A DNA stretch of 64,000 nucleotides, from NCBI RefSeq assembly GCF_026151205.1, contig NC_087074.1, positions 14,345,167-14,409,166 of the forward strand, written 5' to 3'. Source of the stretch: Bolinopsis microptera. Its lineage: Eukaryota > Ctenophora > Tentaculata > Lobata > Bolinopsidae. Under the pieces are notes generated by a model. It was not told the DNA's origin. It saw nothing but the letters and a program-made list of their open reading frames with translations, and made no database searches. Position numbers and translations under genes: made by a program. The first letter of the stretch is position 1, and every line of letters begins with the position of its first letter. Below, one piece after another: positions 47,990-58,946 of the stretch.

Positions 47990-50051
47990 CTATTCCTTGT
48001 ACTTCTTCCCGAATATGCTTTTTCTCTGATAACGCTTCTCTGGCTCTGATTTGGGGACCCACAGTTTCTCGTACCTATTCGTATCGCTTCTTCTCGGCCG
48101 CAGGTGACGGGAGCTCTTCATGAACCTTTTCTGTCGTTTTTCTTCTCTGTACTCTAATCGGAGTGGCACAAAGTGAGGGATTTCTAGATCTGAGGATGGA
48201 GTAAAGTGTGATCCAACGCAGCTTAAAAACTTGAATTATAGCTTATAGTTTAAATGTATGTTTATTAACTTAAATAGGCTTTGAGGCGAGCTCTCACTTG
48301 CTATAACTAATCCAAAAACACCCATAAAACTAAAGAATTATAAACTAAAAACACAATTGACTCACTGGACTGAGGGTCGATAAGAGGTTCAGGTACTGGC
48401 TCCTGCAGTTCAGTCTGATCCGGAGTTAAGTCACGTACTGACTGTAACGTACCATAAATATCAGGGTCGTCCCGGACTTGGTAGCTGATCACCTTAACTG
48501 ACTCAAGTAACGGCGAGTACATCGGAATGTAGTTCTCTACTCCGTAACCTGGGTAACGGGGTAAGGAGGCTGCAGCTTAAATTAAGGGTAATTAATTAAT
48601 TAGGGTAATCAAGGGTAATTAATTAAGTGTTGTAATTACTTATAACGAGCATGACAGTGATTGGAGATTTGACAACTAAGCATGACTCGATAAAATATCA
48701 TCACTAACCATAACTCGTTACGTTCTTCCTGATAATGAAGAATGCGTCCAGATCTTTGTGCTCCTTCTCGATAACCAGCCCACCGTACGTGACTGGCCGA
48801 GTCAAATCCCACTTGGACCTCAACTTGACCTCCACAAAACTGCCAACATTGACAAAGGGCAGGTCCATGCCTTGTCTCCGCTTCCACATCTCCCTTAGAT
48901 CGTGGTACAGAACAAAGTCTGTTGGTTTTTGCATTTCTATTTTGATGATCTTTTCTCTGACCTCAAACTGGCGGGTAAAACCGAGCTCCTCCATCTCGTG
49001 TTGTCCTGGATCTTGTAGGAACATGGCTCTTTCGCACTCTCTCTCGAACATTACCTGGCGGAGTGCACCTTTAAGAGTTGTGCTTTGAAATTCAATATAA
49101 TATTCAAGTTATATCAAGCGAATGTGCAAAAATAATTTAACAGCGTCTAGAATATTGACACCAAAATCTCCCTAACTCAATTTCCAAGCACTCACGCCAG
49201 TGAAATAAAATACCTTGCGTTGCCAATCATTGATGTCAAGATGTGGAAGGAAGTTAGGTGACAAAGCAGGGTAATCTCCTCGGAGATAGGACGCTACATT
49301 CCTTATGTTAGTTCCAGGGAACTCGAACACAAACCTCCTGCTCTCTGATCTGCAGTTGTCCATGACACTGGGGGAGGTTTAGGTGGTTATATTTTGGAAA
49401 TGACAACAGGGAGGGCCAGGGGATTAGTGGATTGTAAGATTTAGAGGTCACCTCTAAATCTTACAATCCAATAATCCCCTGGCCCTCCCTCTCTAAGAGG
49501 TGATTGATTCATCATCGGATGAAAACTTTACCTGGGTTGGATTTCCTCTATGATATCATGCTCCTCCGAAGTGTGGAGATGATCTGAGGCTTCGAGATGA
49601 TCCCGTGCATTTAGAGGTAACTCTGTGAGCCCTTCGCTCTCTGAAATATTAAAATTGCATATCAAATTAGCTAAAATATTACATTTTCATAAATTTCTTC
49701 CTTTAACTCTTTAAACAAACGTAGAAATATTAATGTTACAGATTTGAAGATATATTTACCATCATTAGTGGACAAGACGCGTTCAGAAGATAAACATCTC
49801 ACTGTTATACTAGGTCTCAGGACTGAAATAATATCTCAACTAAGCAAAATTGTAACTTAACTCTATACAAATTTCAAAACTATGTAACATAAAATTTACT
49901 GGACTGACTGAGGAGTCTTACAAAAGGTATGAACTTTGCTGTTGCCTTGATTCTTGACAATCGAAACAAGAAACAACTAAATGATGAAGTAAAGTTGCAA
50001 CTTACATTGTTTGAGGGGCTGAAGAAGAAGACGCCGTGTTACCACACTCAT
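47990..50051 (-). CDS. MRPL19: Mitochondrial large-subunit ribosomal protein bL19m
   Basis: Component of the mitochondrial 39S subunit at the subunit interface. Seven exons close in phase to 366 residues: 50051-50006, 49822-49760, 49640-49532, 49367-49214, 49054-48709, 48548-48366 and 48189-47990. The Arg-rich N-terminus (MSVVTRRLLLQPLKQFLRP) fits a mitochondrial presequence. The motif SPNFLPHLDINDWQRK parallels the 'LSPEFIP' region of animal bL19m. The bL19 SH3-like barrel follows: VNVGSFVEVKL, TYGGLVIEKEHKDLDAFFII, RKNVTSYGYGVENYIPMYSP, LLESVKVI. The C-terminus is very basic. The sequence is divergent, with a long poorly conserved N-terminal region. The first two exons are short, so the start is less certain than the core. 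Confidence 0.75.
49409..49490. repeat. Near-perfect hairpin inside MRPL19 intron 3
   Basis: Arms of about 39 bases: GGGAGGGCCAGGGGATTAGT on the left matches its complement ending CCCCTGGCCCTCCC on the right, with one mismatch and a 3-base centre (TTAGAGG TCA CCTCTAA). It fills half of a 164-base intron. Confidence 0.9.
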
Positions 50052-51543
50052 AGGATCTGCCTCAGAAGGTTTCTCACTATATTTTAAAACAGCTGCAGGA
50101 ATCACATCATACAATTACCAGTGTTTCCTCCTAGAGTCGAATAGTTTAGTTTAGTTAATAGTTTAGTATAGTTTAGCTAATAGTTAGAAAACTTACATGA
50201 CGTATGGTAAAAGGTTTTTGTTAAAAGTTGTTATCTTAAGTTGTGAATAAGGCAATTAATTGTTTGCACCACCGACAACGAAGCTAAGGTAGAGCGATTG
50301 TACCGATACACAGACAAGCAAACAAACAAACAAACAGACTAACAAACACACAGACAAACACTCAATATTTCCTTGGTCATTAAAATCATTGTTCATTACT
50401 CAAGAAGACAAATTTGATGTAAAAAGAACTTAAGATCTCAAAACAGAGCACTGTAAGTTATAAATTATAATTAATTGTATTATTATTGATGATCAACTTT
50501 TAACTTAAACTATCTTAAATTTTCTGAAAAATCTGAATAAGTTGTTGTGAACGCATATAATAACTAATTTGTGACAAGAACATTGTGGCCGTGGATAAAA
50601 GGTATAGTACATATTAAAGCTGGCATGAACCTTAAATTTACCGATTGGTACTTTGGTAGTGATATTGAAAGCTAACATTCGCATTAAATAAATTACAAAC
50701 TCTACTATAACTCTATAAGTATAGCAATTTTATCCTGGTATCATCATTGTGAAGATGTGTGTAATGTCTACATAATCCGGGAAAACTAGCCAAAAATTAT
50801 TGTCTGCTTCAATAAAAAGAGAAATATTAACACTTTTCCAGTTGCCATATCAAACTGTTAAAATTAAATCCTTCGCTCTAAAAATATTTTCCAGAATTTA
50901 TGAATTAACAAGTCGTCACGAACAAAAGAGAGCTAATAACCATTAACATTCTCAAAATTCTTGTACTAAATCTAATACCGCAAAATAACAAATAGTATAA
51001 CTACAATAACCCTATCAGGTGCAGTTTGCAAGAAATATAATAGTAACAATTCGTACATATTTATCCGAAGGTCCGCTGTTTTTATTGCCTTTAGAATTTA
51101 GATGTTATGTTATAGAACGAGGAGAAAAATGAGTGTATACTTATTGAATAATATATAAATATAAATATGATATTATGAATGAAAGTTTCTAGACCAAATC
51201 TGTAACATTTCTGGGCATATAACTTTATCAACACGAAATGTACTAAAGAAAACTATAATGGTCAGACTTAGTTCGATAAAGCCATGGAAAATAATGATAA
51301 ATGTATTAAAATTCGGGAAGTACAGAATTTCGGGAAGACAGTACGAAAGTTAAGTCAGAAGGATTAAACCAACTGCCAGGGACATAACATGATGAGTAAA
51401 CTGAACCTCATCCCTCCCTCCCCAGCCCCCCATCCCTCCCCCAACCAATAATTAAAGTTTCTTAACAAATCTCAAACGTCAGCTTGCTTCATCATAACGT
51501 CTGCTGTTAGAGTGTTACAGTAATACGGTTGTATCTGCACAAT
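50052..51543. other. Intergenic stretch with AAAC microsatellite
   Basis: About 1.5 kb between the MRPL19 5' end and the NCBP3 3' end. It holds an (AAAC)n-type microsatellite near 50308-50345 and a CCCTCCCTCCCCAGCCCCCC pyrimidine run near 51410-51440. No exon that splices in phase to either neighbour was found. Confidence 0.5.
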
Positions 51544-54500
51544 TTATCTATTTCTTGAAGCTAGTTTGGATCTCAGATCATTTGAAGGTAGCACCCTAGG
51601 TCTCTTGACTTGATTTGGTGAAAGTGAGCTCCTTCCTCTCCGTTTCTTCCTGTTTATTCCGGCACCGTTACTGTTGCTCAATGGTTGTAAGCTGTTGCTT
51701 ACAGTTTGTATCTGACTACTGATTTTAGGGCCAGCTGAGCGAATTGGGCGCACTACAGCTACGGATTTACTCTTGGGTTTTCTCCTTTCAACGTTGACTG
51801 GGGGACGTTTGACACTGATGGAGTTTTTCTTAGAGTGTTTCTTCTTACTTTTCTTTACTACCTCAGTTTTCTCTTCACTCGAATCTAAAATGGAGATTCT
51901 GTGTTAGAATCCAAGTAATCGTGTGTTGCGTTAAGACAATTTAATTTTTTTCAACTGGTATGGTGGAGTGTGTCGACGCTAATATAACGTTTATAGCACC
52001 CATAATTTTATTGTTTGAAAGCACTAACTAGTTCTACAATAAACTACCTGAACTGGATGAGTCACTGCTATCACTACCACTACTACTACTATTGGAACTG
52101 CTTGAACTTCCACTGCTGCTGGAATCTGAGTCACTGCCTGAACTGCTATCCGAGGACGCCTCCGATGACGAACTGTGGACTATCACAGCTTTCTTTGGAG
52201 ATTTCTTATCCACTGGCCTCCTTTCTACTGGTCTTCTCTCCATTGTAACCGGTCTCTTCTCGACTGTTCTCTCTTGTTCTTCCTCTACGTCACTAGATGA
52301 GGCTTCTGATTCCGAGCTGTTTTCTGATGAGTCGTTATCTTTCAACACCTGTAAACAGCACAGTTATAAAGTTCAGATAGCAGCATTTAAAGGTCAAATT
52401 ATAGATAAGCCCTCATGAGAAGGGCATTATCTACAAAAAATACTGGCATGAAATTTCAGTATCATGTCATGTTGTGCCTCTACCGCTAATAAAATCATAA
52501 CAGCAACTAAAAAGATTTTTTAAAACTCGCCTCAAAATCAGCATTCTTCTCACTGCGATCTACTTCTATTGTCAGTGTCTCTATCAGAGGTTTACCCAGC
52601 TTATACTCTTCTTTAATCTGATCTACGTCTATCTTTCCTTTGTTCAGGTGTCTCCGTAGATCCGGAGGCTTCCTCTCGTTGCTCTTTCTCTTCACTTCCA
52701 GGTTCGTTTTCTTTTCTTCTGGCTCTTCTGGCTGGTTCTGCTTCGACTTCCGGTATTTACTGGGATAAATTATATTTAGCCCAACGCTATTTGTGAAAAT
52801 GAGGTAAAATACCTTAGAATGATCTACGATTTGTTATAATAATAGTGTAAAATGAGTAAATTTACAATCCAAAGAAATGTGATTTACATTATATGATTAA
52901 TCTAAACAATACCTAAACTCTAAAGCATACAAGTTACAACCATGGTTGAACACACATACTTAGTTTGAGTAATGAATGGCGCGTTGGGGTTGCCGTAGAT
53001 ACTGTAGTATCTACTGTTCTTATATGCTCCCTTCCTTTTCACATCCCCTGAAAAAGTTAAAATATTCAATCAAATTGTGTGCATTGTTAATTAATTGAAC
53101 GCAATTTTTAGGAGATCGATCACATTAGACAGAAGAAAATGTATATCTAAGAAACAGGATCATACAAACCAGTATTTGCAAATCTCATGAAGAGGAGGTG
53201 AGCTTTAGGATTGTCTTTCAAAGCGAGTCTCCAGATTCCCTTGTACTCATCATCTGGAGGTCTGTCTAAAGTTCCTGGAATCAGGTAAAACTCGTCCTCT
53301 GGTGGAAAGTATAACATTTGTTACACGCTTGGAAATATAAAATTGAGTATTAATATTATAAATTAGAATGATGTTTATTGTTGGGATAATATCTGCGATA
53401 CGATTTGATAGAAAAGAGCAGAGACTGATCGAAATAAAAACCGACATTTTCCATACAGTGTAACCATATTATATATATAATAAAATATCGGATATCTAAG
53501 CGAATTCAGGACGAACCTTCCTTTTCTTTCCGTCTGAGTTCAGCTTTAGTCTCCTCTAACTCCTCCGTAGTGAACTTCTTGCTGAGACTCATTAGTGCTC
53601 GTTTTACACTGTGCACATCTGACCAAACCACGTTACCTGACAACACGGTTAAGTTAACGCTAATAATCATGAAGCAAGAGAACACACACGTCATCAAACA
53701 CATCTCCTCAAATTGATAACCAGGCATGATAATACAACGTCCCCCCCCCTCCCCCGCCCCGTCCACTTACAATGAGTATCGTCTATCCATTCTATGTGAT
53801 GGGGAGAATAGTCAGCAAAGTAGTGTAGGATATCATCTGTACTGAGGTCGTCTGTTCCGTACAGATGAATTGCGTCAGGTCTCCTCTCAAACATTGTACC
53901 TTGGTTCTCCTCCCTGGGGTTTATGTTTTTCAGTAAGCCTACTTTAACGTATCACTGTAACATATCAGACAACACGAGAAAGGGGAATAAGTTACTAAGG
54001 TTAGTGGATAGTGGGATATTTGAAGTATTAACTTACTCATTTTCGTCTTCTATAGATACTTTGGAGTCATCTAATCTGCTTTTCTCGACCCGCTCATGTT
54101 TTCCAAAACGCTGCATTCTCATTTGTCTGCGGTATTTTGCTTCTTTTGAAGTAGGGTCAAAACCGGTCACGAACTCGCCTGAAATGTCAAATACAATTTT
54201 CAATAAAATCATTAATTTTAATCCGATACAATGCACGTGCGCTTTCTTGGAAGTCCAACTGATTCACGTTAAAGATGATTTGTAGATAATAGATTAGTGA
54301 GTCGTGCAGCCAATAAGGGGCCAACATATTATATTATATAGGACAGCTTCACCCAATATAAATACAAAACACCAGGCCAAGGTAACATGCCTTGATCGTT
54401 AAAGATTTACCTGCTTTGTTGAGGTAAACTTTCGGTTCCAATTTCGCTTCAACAATTTTAGGGGCCTCAATCCGCTGTCTCTTTGATTTTCTGGTGGGGC

Positions 54501-55041
54501 TTGTCGAATCTGTTTCAACTGAAAAAGCCTCGACTGGATCCATTGGTTTAACAGGGCTTTGAATTGGTGACAACGCTCTCTTTTTCGCCACATTTTCTAC
54601 AGCCACAACATTTTCTTCAAGCTCGCTCTCATCTAGTTGAATGCCTTTCTTTTTTCTTTTCTTCTTCTTTTCCTAGGCATTTGATAATGAGCTTTAATAA
54701 AAATGGGACAAATCCGGTTTGAATCGTTATTAGAGAGGCTCAAACTTAAAAATTCGAAACAAAATCTAGAAAATTGAGGTCTACAAATGTTGACAAGCAG
54801 CAGTTGAAATGAGTGTTACCATAACCACAGTGTCCGTGTCGTTGGAATCCCCCTTGACAGATATCATCTGCATGATGTTCCGGACCTCTTCCTCCTCCTC
54901 TGAGTCAGGATAGTCAGGTAACTCTGCCAGGATATCTGCTGCCCGGGGGAGTGGCTCTAACTGAAAGTCTGGGTCAAAGTCGGACTCTTCTGTGTCTCTG
55001 TCCCCATCCTTCTGTTGGCCTGTGTCTTGAATGTCACTCAT
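51544..55041 (-). CDS. NCBP3: Nuclear cap-binding protein subunit 3
   Basis: Partner of NCBP1 in an alternative cap-binding complex that supports mRNA export. Ten exons close in phase to 658 residues: 55041-54820, 54672-54411, 54178-54037, 53913-53771, 53636-53517, 53298-53170, 53047-52960, 52759-52531, 52348-52048 and 51884-51544. The acidic N-terminus is followed by a Lys-rich signal (EKKKKRKKKG). The diagnostic domain is RRPDAIHLYGTDDLSTDDIL, then HHIEWIDDTHCNVVWSD; human has WLDD where this has WIDD. Further matches are GIWRLALKDNPKAHLLFMRF and SRYYSIYGNPNAPF. Exon 9 is a long Ser/Asp tract and the last exon is Lys/Arg-rich. Phase requires that exon 8 end at GAG|GCGAGT, a GC-AG intron. 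Confidence 0.92.
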
Positions 55042-55750
55042 ACTATCTTAATGAGTTTAGCTATAGGTTAGATGCGATGAGTTGGTGCATTGTTATTTAT
55101 TTCTTTAAATAGTGGACTTGAATATTATTGTTATTTGAATGTTATTGTTATTTGTTAAAATTGCCATATTTCTCATTGAAAATCGACCCGACAGGTGGGT
55201 ATCGATTACCTATAATACCCCTGACTTGGAGTAAATTTAAAGCGATTGTAGAGGTCGAAAGATACAAAGCTTCAAACACAAATTATGAAAAACGAACAAA
55301 AATTTAATTCAAAGTTATTAAATTTTCCAGTTAAAAAATGTTTAAAAATTCAACATCCACATTGAAACTGAGAAATAAAAAATCAATTACACACCCATAC
55401 ATAATCTCAAATAAAAAATAAATACAATAAAAATTCAGTTCAACTCATTATATATTAATTGATAGCTGTGTCATTTGGAAACCAAAATTGCATGGTAAAT
55501 TAAATGCAATGCATAGTATACCCATGAAAATTGTGGTGTGTGCAAATTGAAATGAGTAAATCAAATATTCCTATAATTCAATCACAGTAAATAGCTTTAC
55601 GTTAACTCTATACCTTAATTAAGTTAATAAACCAATTTTCATAGAATAATATAAAATTGTAGCATTTATAGTTTTAAAGAAGCACCATAGCAAATTTTTA
55701 TAAATTGTGATTCAATAAAATCAATCATCTTAAATCGAGTCATTGCAACG
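55042..55750. other. AT-rich intergenic stretch
   Basis: Between the NCBP3 start and the 3' end of the BTB gene. No coding signal on either strand. Confidence 0.5.
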
Positions 55751-58137
55751 CTACTTACTTGAATAAATCAACCTTAACTGAAATCTTCGATAGCGTTTCA
55801 CAAATTCAAAAACTTCCCATTTAGAGAGAAGTTTCAAGGATATCAACTGAATTGGTTGATTGTCTAAGTCCAAAGCCAAGAGGTAAAAATGTAACAACTT
55901 TGATGAATGTATATTTATGTCCACAGGAGTCACCTTTACAGAAAAACCACAATCTGATTTGTTGAGATAGATTCTCATTTGTAACCTGTGATTCTTTATA
56001 GGACACTTGTTAACATGACAGAGATTGGATAAACTTCCAGTTTCAGGCTGAATGTGTCCATTGTGATTTATTTGGTGTAGAAGGTAATCTTTTTTAAGAG
56101 TAGCTGAAACAAGAAATGTGTTCTCATTGCCACATTTTGAAATGACGTGAACTGCTTTTTGTAGTACTGAGTTGAAAATAGCCTGAATATCGTTGACAAA
56201 TATTGCTGAAATCGGATTAAGATCAAATGCACACATGAGAGGCTTGTGAAATTTGTTTAAAAATGGGGACTTACTAATTTGTACCCAGGTAAAAACAAGG
56301 TCAATACAAAGATAGGCAAAATCTAATCGGGTTTTCACAATACTATTTTGATGCTTCAAGTGAAGTTCCTTGTCATATCCTGTACAAATAAACTGCACCA
56401 CATCTTCGAAAGTAAAGTCTATCCAATTCCTCTTAATGAAAACACCAGAGGATTCTTTGCTTGGAACTATAGAAACTGATGGACTCTTCATCACCAAGTT
56501 CTCTTGTTTCTCTTCTTGACTGATAGTAATTTTAGTACAATTAATATGAGATATTGAAGATGGTTTTGACTTCTGTTTTAATGGCTGATATATAACTTTT
56601 AGAACAAAATTGGGATACTGGCTGCTTATCTCGAGAATTTCAGCTTTTGTGTGAATTTTTATAGAAAAAATGTTTTCAACATACTCCCTTTTATTGAGTG
56701 CAAGTAGGTAAAAGTGAGCAAGATTTTTAGAATGAATATTATCATTCGATTTGAATGGCACTGAGAAAGCTTCAACTGGATCATTTGCTGTTTTCTTAAG
56801 TAAAACAAACAGTTCGATTTTGTGATCTATGATTTTGCACAATCGAAACTGGCAAACTTCATCAGGATCAATAAGGAATATACAGCCATTCTGTTGAATA
56901 CATTTCTGAACGTGGCTTCGTGACATAATCTTTGATGATATGAAGAATGTGTTATCATTACTGTCTTTAAAATCAACACCGCGAATTGATTTTTCAGCAG
57001 TAGAAAGTACTTCTTCCACATCAAGTAGATACTCCCTTGAAAGGCCTTTATCATTGAAATTACTAAACAACCGAGAAAAGCTGCTGCTATTCATCTGTTG
57101 CTTCTTGAGAAATATCCATGTAAAAATCAAGTCTATTTTCAAGTAATTTTGAACACTATCTTGTTCAATGGTCTTTGCAATATTCATTACATCAGCAAAT
57201 AGAAGAGATTTCAATAATTTTTTGTCATGAACAAACTTTGATACGTCTTTCACTTTGGATTTTTTTCCATTGAAACATAAAGAGGTTGTGTCTTTCTCAG
57301 ACTTGTTTTCTACTTTAAGGAAGTAGAATCTATGTCTTTGGCCACAATACAAATACTGCTTGCCGGTTTACTCTTGCTCTCTGCTTTAACTTTTACCATC
57401 TCTTTTACAATAGATTCATGGTAAGCATTTTCATTATCTATATTTGTTGATAAGGAGACAGAATCACAAAAATACTTATCCTTGATTACTTTCAGCTGAA
57501 GTATGTCTGACGGTTCTGTAATACTTTTTGTCATTTCAGTAAAAAACATGTCAAGCATAACTTGATTCGGCAAAATTGCTGGGATCAACCAATCTTTGGT
57601 GTCACGTTCTGACCACATTATCTTCAAAATGGTTGGAACATTTTTTGACTGTGTCAAAAGCTTGATTATTTCCCTGCCATTCTTTGTGATAAGACCCTGG
57701 TACAAATGAACTTTTTCATTTGAAAACCACTCTGACACACATCTTATGTATGTTTCAACACTTGATATGAGTTTCATAAAGGCTCCTTCACACTGTTCTT
57801 GCATTGATGAGATCTTGTAAAAAGATGCAAAATGATAAAAGTAATAAATTGTACCTAGATCCATATTCATAGTATCGCCATGCAAATAAAGCAAACATTC
57901 ACGAAGGATATTCTCAGACCCAGGGAACTGCAAACTATTGTCCAATAAGATTTCTTCTGCTCCTGAATATATTAGTTCCTCGAAAACTGGGCTATGTAGC
58001 ACAAGCAAGACAGAATTTACTAAAAAATTTGTTTGATTTACTCTGATAAGAACAATCTGAGCAACATCAAAAGACTTGAAGAACCTAGTAATATTCTTTT
58101 GATTAGGAAGAGATATTGAATGTGTACTTTCATCCAT
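55751..58137 (-). CDS. BTB-domain protein with duplicated C-terminal module; two frames
   Basis: Possible ubiquitin-ligase adaptor or BTB scaffold. The first frame (58137-57310, ATG start) encodes a BTB/POZ fold: FDVAQIVLIRVNQTNFLVNS, then LVLHSPVFEELIYSG and ILRECLLYLHGDT near residues 25-100. A BACK-like helical stretch follows (CVSEWFSNEKVHLYQGLITK). The rest (57352-55751) is open for 533 codons in another frame with no ATG at its start. It contains two related modules of about 230 residues. Each has an IDLIFTWIFL or IDLVFTWVQI opening, an ENTFLVSA or NTFFISS turn, and an HFYLLALN or HFYLLALD near the end. The frames overlap by about 40 bases; a -1 shift is needed to join them. A very short intron (41 or 53 bases, ATG|GTAAAA or ATT|GTAAAA to CAAGCAG|TAT) would also work but has no pyrimidine tract. 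It is not assigned to a known subfamily. Confidence 0.65.
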
Positions 58138-58261
58138 TCTTCTGTTGCTCTATGTTTGCAAATGCATACTATAAATGATGAAGTTTTGATGAAGTGTTCA
58201 GAAACACCTGTTAATACTATAACAATAATAGGTTGACACCCAAAAGTAAACTTCTGTCAAT

Positions 58262-58343
58262 AGGATACAAGGATACAAGGATACAAGGATACAAGGATAC
58301 AAGGATACAAGGATACAAGGATACAAGGATACAAGGATACAAA
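58262..58343 (+). repeat. Tandem repeat, about ten copies of an 8-mer
   Basis: GGATACAA is repeated without interruption about ten times, just upstream of the BTB gene start. Confidence 0.95.
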
Positions 58344-58634
58344 AGTGATAATTACTGTATTGAGTACACTATAGTTGTAATTCTGAAATAATTTAAGTTA
58401 CACAATTCTAATTATTTACAAATGTGTAGGGATAATTTAGAAATGTTATATAATGCTAGTTTTAGAAAAATAAATAAATCGAGTTTGTATGGTTCAATTT
58501 TATTTTAAGGTCCTATAGCATTATACACTTGCCAGTATTTGAGTAGAAATCTGGGCTCTTATAATAGGCTGTATATTGTTCGTTCACAGAGGTTGTGGCA
58601 GCTGATACGGAACCTTGTCAGACTTTTTCGAACA

Positions 58635-58946
58635 TCAGGACTCAGGTATTTTGATAATTCGTAGATATGCCTCTGGTTCGAAATCATGTTTAATTAAGTT
58701 ATAGAATTCTAGTTTTAGCGGGGAGGCCTTGGCAGCTTTCCAGGTATTCACGAATTCTTCCCTCGTGTTATGACTGATTTGGGTGGAGAGCTTAGATTTT
58801 GAGGAAGATGAGGGCCAGGGGGTGAAGTTTTTCATTCCAATGCACTTTTTATCGGTTGTATTCATAAACATGAAGCTAAAGTCATATGTGGGCAATTCCA
58901 CGTAGTGTAATTCACACTTTGCACAAAATTTAGCTTTTAATTGCAT
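58635..58946 (-). CDS. Hypothetical 103-residue protein
   Basis: Open frame with an ATG and non-random composition: an early CXXC (FCAKCELHYVELPTYDF), a Ser/Lys stretch and a helical C-terminus (EEFVNTWKAAKASPLKLEFY, then PEAYLRIIKIPES). GC content is above the flanks. No family is recognised. The codons for CELHYVELP coincide with one copy of the 15-base motif that recurs in the adjacent non-coding DNA, so it could also be a chance frame inside a repeat. Confidence 0.35.
   Translation of the reverse strand: MQLKAKFCAKCELHYVELPTYDFSFMFMNTTDKKCIGMKNFTPWPSSSSKSKLSTQISHNTREEFVNTWKAAKASPLKLEFYNLIKHDFEPEAYLRIIKIPES

Noticed and set aside
52015-52418. Plus-strand Tyr/Leu/Ser-rich frames opposite NCBP3 exon 9
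   Set aside because: They are the complement of the Ser/Asp-rich repeat tract and shadow the real exon.
57300-57352. Programmed -1 frameshifting in the BTB gene
   Set aside because: The overlap has CCTTAAAG but no X XXY YYZ heptamer in the zero frame and no obvious downstream pseudoknot; kept only as an open question.
58262-58343. GGATACAA array as a regulatory array
   Set aside because: Perfect short tandem repeat with no sign of function; treated as a microsatellite.
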